Shown here: piece by piece, positions 8,844 to 16,429 of the stretch
Position numbering within the stretch: position 1 is the stretch's first letter
How the letters are laid out: each line of letters starts with the position of its first letter
DNA from: RGIG5612 sp045546255
GTDB taxonomy: Bacteria; Bacillota; Clostridia; Lachnospirales; Lachnospiraceae
Assembly (NCBI GenBank): GCA_045546255.1
Contig: JAZQCK010000084.1
Coordinates: 1-41,147, forward strand
Direction of reading: 5' to 3'
Length of the DNA stretch: 41,147 nucleotides
The notes under the pieces: model-generated
What the model saw: only the letters and a program-made list of their open reading frames with translations
What the model was told of the DNA's origin: nothing
The model's database searches: none
Made by a program: the position numbers and the translations under genes

Positions 8844-9325
8844 TTTTGTTCCTCTACCGTATCCAGGAAGGAATCATATGCTTCCGAAGTATTTTGAAAT
8901 ACGACTTTTGCAGCGGCTTCTTTTGCCATCTTCGTGATCTCATCGCTTGCATCGTCAACGATGCGGTCATGCTCGGAGCGTGCCTGCGTCTTTGCTTTTG
9001 CAAGGATTTCCGAAGCTTCCTGCTCTGCTTTCGCCTGAATATTCTTGGCAAGCTGCTGGGCTTCTTCGATGGCTTCCTGTTTTTTCGTCTCAATTTCAGC
9101 ATCCACTCCAGAGAGCTTTTCCTGATACTCTGTCAAAATCTGCTCTGCCTCTGCTTTTGCTGCATTGGCCTCTTCGTCCATCTCTTCGTATGCTTTCCGG
9201 CGTTTATCCATAAAATTCTTCACCGGCTTGTAAAGCAGGAAGTATAAAATGGCAAACAGGATCACGAAATTCAGAAGATGCAGAAGAATCTGCTGCCAGT
9301 CTAAATTAAGAGGTACTCCACTCAT
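8840..9325 (-). CDS. atpF: ATP synthase Fo subunit b
   Basis: Subunit b is the peripheral stalk. It has one N-terminal transmembrane helix (ILLHLLNFVILFAILYFLLYKPV, about 12-34) followed by a long charged coiled coil rich in Glu, Ala, Lys and Gln, ending at IVDDASDEITKMAKEAAAKVVFQ. Length (161) is normal, so the delta N-terminal domain is not hidden here as a b-delta fusion of the mycobacterial type. TAGGAGCTGAAC precedes the ATG. It is 15 bases downstream of atpE and overlaps atpA by four bases, leaving no room for atpH. Its C-terminus is the expected partner of the delta-derived domain at the front of alpha. Confidence 0.97.
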   Translation of the reverse strand: MSGVPLNLDWQQILLHLLNFVILFAILYFLLYKPVKNFMDKRRKAYEEMDEEANAAKAEAEQILTEYQEKLSGVDAEIETKKQEAIEEAQQLAKNIQAKAEQEASEILAKAKTQARSEHDRIVDDASDEITKMAKEAAAKVVFQNTSEAYDSFLDTVEEQK

Positions 9326-9340
9326 GTTCAGCTCCTACCT

Positions 9341-9745
9341 TTACAAAACGAATATTACTAAGATCGCAACAACGAGGGCGTAAATGATCGCCGTCTCGAC
9401 GAAGACCAGACCGAGCATCAAGGTCGTTCGTATCTTGCCTTCCGCTTCCGGCTGTCTGGAAATACCCTCAACAGATTTTCCGATGGACATACCCATACCG
9501 ATGGCACCACCAAGTGCTGCAAGACCGATTGCAATACCTGCTGCGATTGCCTTGCTTCCTGTTGCACTGTCCGTGGTCGCTGCTGTCTCGCCTGCATCCG
9601 CTGCTTCAGCAGTCACTTCTGTCGTTGCAGTCGTGTTGGTATCAGCTTTGGATGTGATTGCCAGAACTGCCATGGTAGCTCCGAGCAGAACGATCACGAT
9701 TCCGAGAATTGCGACCAGTTTTTTCATTTTTACTGTAATAGCCAT
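9341..9745 (-). CDS. atpE: ATP synthase Fo subunit c with extra N-terminal membrane segment
   Basis: Subunit c forms the rotor ring. The C-terminal 72 residues are a normal c hairpin: a glycine-rich helix (AAGIAIGLAALGGAIGMGMSIGKSVE), the polar loop SRQPEAEGK, and helix 2 with the ion-binding glutamate in VFVETAIIYAL (E117). In front of it lies an unusual 64-residue extension: a basic start, a hydrophobic segment at 8-30 (LVAILGIVIVLLGATMAVLA) and an Ala/Thr/Glu/Asp-rich linker. The whole protein is 134 residues against the usual 70-90. The start is set at MAITVK because AGGAGG lies eight bases before it; an upstream in-frame ATG lacks such a site. The segment could be a cleaved signal peptide or a retained third helix. 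The TM1 position that is Gln in Na+-type rings is Met. Confidence 0.95.
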   Translation of the reverse strand: MAITVKMKKLVAILGIVIVLLGATMAVLAITSKADTNTTATTEVTAEAADAGETAATTDSATGSKAIAAGIAIGLAALGGAIGMGMSIGKSVEGISRQPEAEGKIRTTLMLGLVFVETAIIYALVVAILVIFVL

Positions 9746-9815
9746 GTATTTTTCCTCCTGTAGGCGATGGCACATGAATGGCCATTGCCGGATTATTATA
9801 GTTGTAAGCAGTCTT

Positions 9816-10661
9816 TTAAGCCGCTGCTTTCTTTGCTTTCTGTTTCTTCGGTTTCTTTTCTTTCTTCTCGGTCACTTCGCCAAAGTAGGTCGATGCCAGA
9901 GTCGTAAGGACGTATGCCTGGATCAGCGCATGAAGCAAGGTGAACAAGACGCCGACTAAGACCGGAATGCCGTAGCTCATGACTGCTGCATGATAGACCA
10001 GCTCCGTAACCAACGCTCCTGAAAGGAGAGCTCCGAAAAGACGGAAGCTCATGGAGATCGGCAGGGAGAATTCTTTGATCGTACGGCCGAATCCGACGAT
10101 TCCGTTCTTGATGATACCGCCTGCCATGATCAAAAGATAGGTAAGACATCCCATGCAGACTGCTCCATTGATATCGGAAAGCGGGGCCGGTAAGGCAATC
10201 GATGTGCCTGCCGTCGTCATCACCTGGAATCCGAAGAGTTCAAACAAGGTGCCTACACAGATATAGGCGCCAGCGGCAAAGATATAAGCCCCGATAAAGC
10301 CGTGGCTTTCCGGAGAATTGTTCTTTGCCATATTGCGGAACAAATCGACCATCTGCTCTAAGAACATCTGGAATTTGCCCGGTACCATTTTAAACTTCGG
10401 AATCACAAAGATCCGGACGATAAGTGAAAAGACCAGGAAGACGCCCGTTACAACAAAAGCTGAGATCAGCCCCGGGTTGACATCGATCAGTCCAAACAGG
10501 CTGACTTTATAGGTTTCATGGAGGACCGCATCCCTCATGACGACCTGGATATTTTCACTTTCTCCGCTTTTCAAGGAGCCGGTTATAATGACACCGGCCA
10601 GGATTGCAATAAAGCATACCGCAAAAATGATCAGTGCCCTGATTTTTTGTTTTTTGTTCAT
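9816..10661 (-). CDS. atpB: ATP synthase Fo subunit a
   Basis: Subunit a forms the half-channels against the c ring. It is a multi-pass membrane protein of 281 residues. The essential helix contains the conserved arginine (R207) in LPISMSFRLFGALLSG, and the last helix has the family's PVLVGVLFTLLHALIQAYVLTTLASTYF. The N-terminus carries one extra hydrophobic segment (about 9-28) and the C-terminus ends in a lysine-rich tail (KKEKKPKKQKAKKAAA). AAAGGAAACGGAT precedes the ATG. It is the first gene of the ATP synthase operon; no atpI or atpZ is seen upstream. Confidence 0.97.
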   Translation of the reverse strand: MNKKQKIRALIIFAVCFIAILAGVIITGSLKSGESENIQVVMRDAVLHETYKVSLFGLIDVNPGLISAFVVTGVFLVFSLIVRIFVIPKFKMVPGKFQMFLEQMVDLFRNMAKNNSPESHGFIGAYIFAAGAYICVGTLFELFGFQVMTTAGTSIALPAPLSDINGAVCMGCLTYLLIMAGGIIKNGIVGFGRTIKEFSLPISMSFRLFGALLSGALVTELVYHAAVMSYGIPVLVGVLFTLLHALIQAYVLTTLASTYFGEVTEKKEKKPKKQKAKKAAA

Positions 10662-10699
10662 ATCCGTTTCCTTTAATTGATTTTTCTGAATCAGACTAT

Positions 10700-10727
10700 A
10701 TCATACTCCTTTTCCCGAAAAAATCAA
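10700..10727 (-). promoter_or_regulatory. Probable promoter of the ATP synthase operon
   Basis: On the minus strand TTGATT (10727-10722) and TATGAT (10705-10700) are 16 bases apart, with TATAGT just behind as an alternative -10. They lie about 40 bases before the atpB start codon, and a terminator for the preceding gene lies just upstream. Confidence 0.6.
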
Positions 10728-10754
10728 TTCTCTTCTTATTTATATAAGAAAGAT

Positions 10755-10787
10755 CGACCCATAGTTTTAAAGAAAAACCATGGGTCG
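10755..10787 (-). terminator. Terminator downstream of fchA
   Basis: The minus strand shows a stem CGACCCATGGTTTT paired with AAAACTATGGGTCG (one mismatch), then ATCTTTCTTAT. It lies between the fchA stop codon and the ATP synthase promoter and separates the two operons. Confidence 0.75.
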
Positions 10788-10825
10788 TGATTTTGTGAAC
10801 ACAAATATAGTTCCAATTGATAATA

Positions 10826-11461
10826 TTATTCAGCCGGTTTCAGTTTTGCCTGAACCATATCAAAGATCGCATCTGCTTTCTTTCCATAGTCAGCCAGCAT
10901 CTTCTCTGTCTTATCATTCAGCTCTTTTGCAACGTCTCTGTTTTCCATACCTTTGGTATTGATAAAGATATTCAGGCTGGCTGCAAAGAGCGCAGATTTT
11001 ACGGTAACAGCGCCACATCCGGCATCAGAAACTGCCAGAGCGGATCCTTTTGCTGCAAACTCTTCGATAATATCGATGGCTTCGCAGCAGCATTCCATGA
11101 TTTCCATCGGAACCTTGCAAGCTTCCACGCTGCACTCTTCTAAAACGAGTTTCTTATGCGCTTTTTCTTCGTCTGTATTTGCCGGAAGTCCGTATGCTTT
11201 GGAAAGCGGCTCAAAGCCGGCTGCATCATCATCGATCAGCTGAAGGAATCTGGTCTGAAGTGCATCGGACTTTGCTTTCAGCTCGATGATACGGTCTTCT
11301 ACGTCTGCATATTTTTTCTTACCGACAGTCAGGGATCCAACCATGTTGCCGAGGGCAGTTCCGACTGCAGCACAAAGAGCAGCTGCTCCGCCGCCGCCCG
11401 GGACCGGCTCCTTAGAAGCTAACACCTGTACAAAATCCGGTAATGTCTTTTGACTGATCAT
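10826..11461 (-). CDS. fchA: Methenyl-tetrahydrofolate cyclohydrolase, FchA family
   Basis: FchA belongs to the formiminotransferase-cyclodeaminase family and interconverts methenyl- and formyl-THF (or releases ammonia from formimino-THF) in the cytoplasm. Diagnostic segments are PVPGGGGAAALCAAVGTALGNMVGSLT near the N-terminus, the KKKYADVEDRI helix and LIDDDAAGFEPLSKAYGLP. The ATG at 11461 was preferred to the GTG three codons upstream because AGAGGTGG ends five bases before the ATG and overlaps the GTG. Length 211 is typical. It follows fhs by 84 bases, so the two consecutive steps formate to formyl-THF to methenyl-THF are encoded side by side. The family also contains deaminases, so the cyclohydrolase role rests on the neighbourhood. 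Confidence 0.88.
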   Translation of the reverse strand: MISQKTLPDFVQVLASKEPVPGGGGAAALCAAVGTALGNMVGSLTVGKKKYADVEDRIIELKAKSDALQTRFLQLIDDDAAGFEPLSKAYGLPANTDEEKAHKKLVLEECSVEACKVPMEIMECCCEAIDIIEEFAAKGSALAVSDAGCGAVTVKSALFAASLNIFINTKGMENRDVAKELNDKTEKMLADYGKKADAIFDMVQAKLKPAE

Positions 11462-11491
11462 AATTTCCACCTCTTTTATCTTACGAATGAT

Positions 11492-11526
11492 AAAGGTGGC
11501 AGGCCCAAATGAGCCATGCCACCTTT
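11492..11526 (-). terminator. Intercistronic hairpin between fhs and fchA
   Basis: Arms AAAGGTGGCA (11492-11501) and TGCCACCTTT (11517-11526) form a perfect 10-bp stem that extends by GGC/GCC past a bulge. Only a weak T-rich tail follows on the minus strand, so it may be a partial terminator or an mRNA-stabilising hairpin setting the fhs:fchA ratio. Confidence 0.6.
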
Positions 11527-11545
11527 GTGTTAAGCAATGTATTGA

Positions 11546-13228
11546 TTAGAAAAGTCCCGTGATCTTTCCTGTGTTGTCAACGTCGATCTTCTCAGCTGCC
11601 GGTACTTTCGGAAGTCCAGGCATCTTCATGATCTCGCCTGTAAGAGCAACAACGAATCCAGCGCCTGCGGAAACAGTGACCTGACGGATCGTGATACGGA
11701 ATCCGGTCGGACGTCCGAGTTTTGTCTGATCGTCTGTCAGGGAGTACTGAGTCTTAGCCATGCAGACCGGCATGTTGCCATAGCCGAATTTCTCAAGCTC
11801 GTCGATCTCTTTTGCTGCCTTCGGAGCAAAGTCTACGCCGTCAGCGCCATAGATCTTCGTAGCGATTGCTTCGATCTTTTCACGGATGGAAAGGTTCTCA
11901 TCATAGGTGAATTTGAACTCGTTTGGCTGCTCGCAAAGACGAACAACTTCTTCAGCAAGCTCAAGTCCGCCTTCTCCGCCTTTGCCCCAAACTTCGCTCA
12001 TCTTAACGTTAACACCGAGCTCAGCACATTTCTTTGTTACGAGTTCGATTTCTGCGTCAGTATCGTTTACGAATCTGTTCAGTGCAACAACTGCCGGAAG
12101 ACCGAATACCTTTGTAACGTTCTCAACATGTTTTAACAGGTTCGGAAGACCTTTCTCTAATGCTTCAAGGTTCTCTTTACCAACGTCTGCCTTCGGAACA
12201 CCACCGTTGTATTTCAGAGCTTTGATGGTAGCAACGATGATGACTGCATCCGGACGAAGTCCAGTGAGACGGCACTTGATGTCGATGAATTTCTCAGCAC
12301 CAAGGTCAGCACCGAAACCAGCCTCAGTTACTACATAATCACCAAAGTGCATAGCCATCTTTGTAGCCATTACGGAGTTGCATCCATGAGCGATGTTAGC
12401 AAACGGTCCGCCGTGGATGAATGCCGGGGTTCCTTCGAGAGTCTGAACCAGGTTCGGTTTCAGAGCATCTTTGAGGAGTGCTGTCATAGCGCCCTGTGCA
12501 TTGATCTGTCCTGCAGTTACAGGCTCTCCGCTTCTGTTGTAAGCAACAACGATCTTGGAGAAACGCTCTTTCAGATCATCAAGTCCTGTAGCCAGGCAGA
12601 ATGCTGCCATAACTTCAGAAGCAACGGTGATATCAAATCCGTCTTCTCTTGTGTATCCGTTTGCTTTTCCGCCAAGTCCGTCAACGACGTTACGAAGCTG
12701 TCTGTCGTTCATATCAACGCATCTTCTCCAAACAACACGACGTGGGTCGATGTCCAGTGCGTTGCCCTGATAGATGTGGTTGTCGATCATTGCTGCAAGA
12801 AGGTTGTTTGCTGCACCGATTGCGTGGAAGTCACCTGTGAAATGAAGGTTGATATCTTCCATCGGAACGACCTGTGCATATCCGCCGCCTGCTGCGCCGC
12901 CCTTAACACCGAATACCGGTCCTAAAGAAGGCTCTCTTAAAGCGATAACTGTCTTCTTTCCTAATTTGGAAAGTGCATCACCAACACCAACGGTTGTCGT
13001 TGTTTTTCCTTCTCCTGCCGGAGTCGGGTTGATGGCTGTACAAAGGATCAGTTTTGCTTTCTTTCCATCTGCACGAGGAGTAGCAAGCAGGTTGTAGTCA
13101 ACCTTTGCTTTATATTTTCCATAATACTCGATGTCATCCTCGGTCAGACCGATTTTTGCAGCGATTTCTCTGATGTGCTGCGGCTGTGCTTCCTGAGCGA
13201 TCTCAATATCTGTTTTAAACTCTGCCAT
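11546..13228 (-). CDS. fhs: Formate-tetrahydrofolate ligase
   Basis: Fhs uses ATP to join formate to THF, giving 10-formyl-THF, the entry step of the methyl branch of the Wood-Ljungdahl pathway and of formate assimilation. The P-loop TPAGEGKT is at residues 69-76. REPSLGPVFGVKGGAAGGGYAQV and the later KLGRPTGFRITIRQVTVSAGAGFVVALTGEIMKMPGLP segments are family hallmarks. Length 560 is typical. The start MAEFKTDIE is preferred because AAGGAG lies seven bases upstream; longer in-frame readings run through promoter-like sequence without a ribosome site. FchA follows and folC precedes it on the same strand. Confidence 0.97.
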   Translation of the reverse strand: MAEFKTDIEIAQEAQPQHIREIAAKIGLTEDDIEYYGKYKAKVDYNLLATPRADGKKAKLILCTAINPTPAGEGKTTTTVGVGDALSKLGKKTVIALREPSLGPVFGVKGGAAGGGYAQVVPMEDINLHFTGDFHAIGAANNLLAAMIDNHIYQGNALDIDPRRVVWRRCVDMNDRQLRNVVDGLGGKANGYTREDGFDITVASEVMAAFCLATGLDDLKERFSKIVVAYNRSGEPVTAGQINAQGAMTALLKDALKPNLVQTLEGTPAFIHGGPFANIAHGCNSVMATKMAMHFGDYVVTEAGFGADLGAEKFIDIKCRLTGLRPDAVIIVATIKALKYNGGVPKADVGKENLEALEKGLPNLLKHVENVTKVFGLPAVVALNRFVNDTDAEIELVTKKCAELGVNVKMSEVWGKGGEGGLELAEEVVRLCEQPNEFKFTYDENLSIREKIEAIATKIYGADGVDFAPKAAKEIDELEKFGYGNMPVCMAKTQYSLTDDQTKLGRPTGFRITIRQVTVSAGAGFVVALTGEIMKMPGLPKVPAAEKIDVDNTGKITGLF

Positions 13229-13309
13229 ATCCATTCTCCTTACTCTTTTTATTACTTTTTTCAGATTCAGATAGCTGCTACCCGAATCTAATAAACTGAT
13301 AATTGCCCC

Positions 13310-13338
13310 ACCTGATATTATATCATTATCTATCAGGT
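13310..13338 (-). promoter_or_regulatory. Candidate operator around the fhs -10 box
   Basis: An 8-bp inverted repeat (ACCTGATA at 13310-13317, TATCAGGT at 13331-13338) flanks a perfect TATAAT on the minus strand (13322-13317). The -35 region is weak (GAGTCA), which fits a regulated promoter. The fhs start codon is about 85 bases downstream. The regulator is unknown. Confidence 0.45.
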
Positions 13339-13401
13339 TTGACTCGACATTTTTGTGCATTATATGCACTTTTTAGATACGCACTGAATTGATCCGGTGC
13401 G

Positions 13402-13414
13402 TGACACTGTGTCA
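13402..13414. other. Perfect 13-bp palindrome between folC and fhs
   Basis: TGACACTGTGTCA lies five bases beyond the folC stop codon. A second short palindrome (GTGCAT-TAT-ATGCAC, 13355-13369) with T-rich sequence on the plus strand lies between it and the fhs promoter. Either could be a protein-binding site; neither looks like a good intrinsic terminator for folC. Confidence 0.35.
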
Positions 13415-13418
13415 GGTT

Positions 13419-14693
13419 TCATACTTTCCTCTTTATATATGACTTGATATCACCAATCATATATAAGGAGCCAAGCGCTGTGACCTTGCCGTTTGCTTCT
13501 TTTGCTTTTTCGATTACATTGTCCACAGCTTCGCCGATGGAGTCAAACGCGGTCGCCGGAACGCCCCACTCGTTAATGATCTCTGCCAGTTTATCAGCAG
13601 CCAATGCTCTCGGATTGTCAGGAGTTACACAATTTACTTCCTTAGCCAGCGGCAGGATCTGGTCCAGCATATCCATATAATCCTTATCCGCCATGACGCC
13701 GAAAATAAAGTAAAGTTTCTCGCCCTTGAATACAGATTTAAGGCTAGCAGTCGTTGCACGTACGCCGTGTGGATTATGTGCTCCATCAACGACAAAAATC
13801 GGATCCCTTAAAATGACTTCGAATCTGCCAGGCCATTTTGTTTTCTTAAGACCGGTCTTAACAGCATCATCCGGAATGTTCCATCCGCGGCGTTTCATGA
13901 CTTCCACAGTCTTAAGTGCCAGCGCGACATTCTGAAGTTGATAAGTTCCGATTAGCGGGATTTCCAGCTCACCGTATCCCGGATAATTGAACTTCTGTCC
14001 GTCCACGTTTAAGGAAACGAACTCGACATTTTCCGGCTCTGAAACATCAAAGCTGCATCCGAGCTTTTCGCTGCGTGCGCGAATGATGTCCATCACGGAT
14101 TCATCCTGTTTATACACGACCGTGCTGCATCCTTCTTTGATGATGCCGGACTTGGTCTCGGCAATTGCCTCGATCGTTCCGCCAAGCTCCGCTGTGTGAT
14201 CTAAACCGATGGCCGTGAATACAGCCGTTTCCGGACTGTCGATCACATTGGTCGAATCCAGTTCGCCGCCCATGCCAACTTCCAGAACCACAATATCGCA
14301 ATTGTTTCTCTGGAAATAGACCATACAGATCGCAGTGTTCAGTTCAAATTCCGTGGGATGGTCCTCCATCGCATCTGCAAAAGGACGAATGTAAGAGGTG
14401 ACTTCCGCAAGCTCTTCGTCAGTAATATTCTCGTTATCGATCTGCATCCGCTCATTAAAAACTTCCACGTAAGGGGAAGTGAAAAGTCCGACCTTATAAC
14501 CGGATTCTTTTAAAATGGATGAGAGGAATGCTGCAGTGGAACCTTTGCCGTTGGTACCGGTGATGTGGATAAACTTGAGATCCTTTTGCGGATTGCCCAG
14601 TCTCTCCAAAAGTTCACTGATTCTGGAAAGGCCAAGAACGGATCCCTTCCAGGTAAAGCTGGCGATATACTCTAACGTTTCTTTGTAATTCAT
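13419..14693 (-). CDS. folC: Folylpolyglutamate synthase / dihydrofolate synthase
   Basis: FolC adds glutamates to folates in the cytoplasm, making them better cofactors and retaining them in the cell. It is a Mur-ligase-type ATP enzyme: P-loop ITGTNGKGST around residues 45-53, a lysine/glutamate-rich central domain with VLEVGMGGELDSTNVID, DHTAELGGTIEAIAETKSGIIK, and the C-terminal domain motif VDGAHNPHG. Length 424 is typical. AGAGGC precedes the ATG. Directly upstream of fhs and fchA on the same strand, it fits a folate one-carbon cluster, though fhs appears to have its own promoter. Confidence 0.95.
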   Translation of the reverse strand: MNYKETLEYIASFTWKGSVLGLSRISELLERLGNPQKDLKFIHITGTNGKGSTAAFLSSILKESGYKVGLFTSPYVEVFNERMQIDNENITDEELAEVTSYIRPFADAMEDHPTEFELNTAICMVYFQRNNCDIVVLEVGMGGELDSTNVIDSPETAVFTAIGLDHTAELGGTIEAIAETKSGIIKEGCSTVVYKQDESVMDIIRARSEKLGCSFDVSEPENVEFVSLNVDGQKFNYPGYGELEIPLIGTYQLQNVALALKTVEVMKRRGWNIPDDAVKTGLKKTKWPGRFEVILRDPIFVVDGAHNPHGVRATTASLKSVFKGEKLYFIFGVMADKDYMDMLDQILPLAKEVNCVTPDNPRALAADKLAEIINEWGVPATAFDSIGEAVDNVIEKAKEANGKVTALGSLYMIGDIKSYIKRKV

Positions 14694-14958
14694 AATGCCT
14701 CTTTAAAATTTGATTTGTGTGTATGTATTCCCAAATTTTACTGCATTATACAAATACAAGCCGCTTGCGTAAAAAATGCACCTGTTTCTGTACAATACAA
14801 AATATATCGAAAAAATGTTACATTTTCTATGAACATCTTGTTGTTTTTGGTAAAATTGTTTTTACTTAAAAACGCAATGAAAAAACTACTATTTTCTTTG
14901 GTTTTATTATAAGATATGTGAGGTTAGTTGTTAAGAAACCATTTGGTATTTTTTCACT

Positions 14959-15156
14959 TTTTCTTGTTTTCTATGAAATAAACCCAATAGGTAACAAGAA
15001 AAAGCTTGTGTTTTCTTGTTACCTATTGGCTTCTATAAGCATCAAACAAGAAAATGCATGTTTACAGCAGATTTTGACCGTTTTGAAGGCTGTATACAGA
15101 TGATTTTTCCCGTTTTCTTGTTCGTTACTGGGGCTATTGACCGTTAAACAAGAAAA
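14959..15156. repeat. Three 44-bp units bounded by inverted 10-mers (family A)
   Basis: The 526-base gap between the divergent folC and flavodiiron genes holds six exact copies of a 10-mer in strictly alternating orientation: TTTTCTTGTT at 14959, 15011 and 15113, and AACAAGAAAA at 14993, 15045 and 15147. Each T-form is followed by an A-form exactly 34 bases later, so there are three 44-bp units with inverted 10-bp ends and a 24-base core. The first and second units are joined through a perfect 19-bp stem (14984-15002 with 15011-15029). The cores of units 1 and 2 share ACCTATTGG in inverted orientation. No credible gene is seen here, only A/T-rich spurious frames. Confidence 0.8.
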
Positions 15157-15219
15157 TGCGATTTATAAAAATATTGAATAACAGAATTAAAAAAATATAA
15201 CAGAAAGGACAAATAAATT

Positions 15220-16410
15220 ATGGGCTTAAGTAATGATATCAAGTACATTGGCGTTAATGACCACGTAACCGATCTGTTCGAATCCCAATATCCGATCAAG
15301 ACCGGCGTTACCTATAATTCCTATATCATCATGGATGAGAAGGTTGCGGTTTTTGATACGGTTGGGACAGATTTTGCGGATGAGTGGTTTCAGAAGATGG
15401 AAACTGCATTAGAAGGCAGAACTCCGGATTACCTAATCGTTCAGCATATGGAGCCGGATCATTCCGCTAGTATTGACCTATTTGCTAAGAAATATCCGGA
15501 GACAACGATTGTCTCCTCTGCTGCTGCTTTTAACATGATGAAGCAGTTCTTCCAGGCAGATTATTCTGACAGAAAGATGGCAGTCAAAGAAGGCGATACG
15601 CTCTCACTTGGAAAACATGAGCTTTGCTTTGTTTCCGCTTCCATGGTTCACTGGCCGGAAGTTACGATGACTTATGAAAAAACAGAAAAGATCCTCTTCT
15701 CTGCTGACGGCTTCGGACGTTTCGGTGCGCCTTTAACAGAAGGATGCTGCGCCGTTTCCCCGGAATTTGAAGATGAGCCATGGGCAGATGATGCCCGCCG
15801 CTATTATATTGGTATCGTTGGAAAATATGGCGTTCAGGTGCAGGCTGTCTTAAAGAAAGCGGCTGGTCTTGAGATTGAAACGATCTGCCCGCTTCACGGA
15901 CCTGTCCTGACCAAAGATCTTGCTAAATACATTGATTTATATGATAAATGGTCCAGCTATACTGCAGAAGAAGCTGGCATCACGGTCTGCTACTCCTCTG
16001 TCTATGGACATACGAAAGAGGCTGTCATGGCGTTGGTTGAAGAACTCAAGGCTGCTGCTCCGGATCTTCCGCTTGTATGCTTCGACCTGGCAAGATGCGA
16101 TGTCAGCGAGGCTGTTGCAAACGCATTCCGCTATGACCGCGTTGTGCTTGCAACGACGACCTACAATATGGACATCTTCCCATGCATGAAAGATTTCATC
16201 AATCACATGTTGGCAAGCAACTTCCAGAACAAAAAGATTGGCCTGGTCGAAAACGGCACCTGGGCTCCGAAGGCTGCCGGCGTGATGCAGTCCCTTCTCG
16301 AGAAAGCCCCGAACCTGACTTATTGCGACACCATCGTCTCCATCAAATCCGCGATGAACGATGCTAATAAAGAGCAGATCAAAGCCCTCGCTGCCGAGTT
16401 ACTAGCTTAA
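15220..16410 (+). CDS. Flavodiiron protein (A-type flavoprotein, oxygen/NO reductase)
   Basis: Flavodiiron proteins reduce O2 to water and/or NO to N2O in the cytoplasm of anaerobes, taking electrons from rubredoxin or similar carriers. The N-terminal beta-lactamase-like domain carries the complete diiron ligand set: H76-x-E78-x-D80-H81 (QHMEPDHSAS), H144 (MVHWPEV), D163 (FSADGFG) and H226 (CPLHGP). A flavodoxin domain follows from about residue 250 (VCYSSVYGHTKEA, the FMN phosphate loop, and ENGTWAPKAAG). At 396 residues it lacks C-terminal rubredoxin or reductase extensions, so it is the basic class A form. AGAAAGGA lies upstream of the ATG. It is divergent from folC and convergent with the corrinoid gene; the repeat cluster at 14959-15156 lies in its 5' region. 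Confidence 0.95.
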   Translation: MGLSNDIKYIGVNDHVTDLFESQYPIKTGVTYNSYIIMDEKVAVFDTVGTDFADEWFQKMETALEGRTPDYLIVQHMEPDHSASIDLFAKKYPETTIVSSAAAFNMMKQFFQADYSDRKMAVKEGDTLSLGKHELCFVSASMVHWPEVTMTYEKTEKILFSADGFGRFGAPLTEGCCAVSPEFEDEPWADDARRYYIGIVGKYGVQVQAVLKKAAGLEIETICPLHGPVLTKDLAKYIDLYDKWSSYTAEEAGITVCYSSVYGHTKEAVMALVEELKAAAPDLPLVCFDLARCDVSEAVANAFRYDRVVLATTTYNMDIFPCMKDFINHMLASNFQNKKIGLVENGTWAPKAAGVMQSLLEKAPNLTYCDTIVSIKSAMNDANKEQIKALAAELLA

Positions 16411-16429
16411 AGATTTGCAGATAGCCTAT

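Noticed and set aside
8840..9325. A b-delta fusion hidden in atpF
   Set aside because: AtpF is only 161 residues and ends where a normal b subunit ends; no delta NTD helices follow.
12347..12925. A Cys/Ser-rich plus-strand frame opposite fhs
   Set aside because: It is a shadow of a highly conserved enzyme; composition is typical of antisense translation.
13402..13414. folC intrinsic terminator at the TGACACTGTGTCA palindrome
   Set aside because: No T-run follows on the minus strand and the stem is short, so it is listed only as a palindrome.
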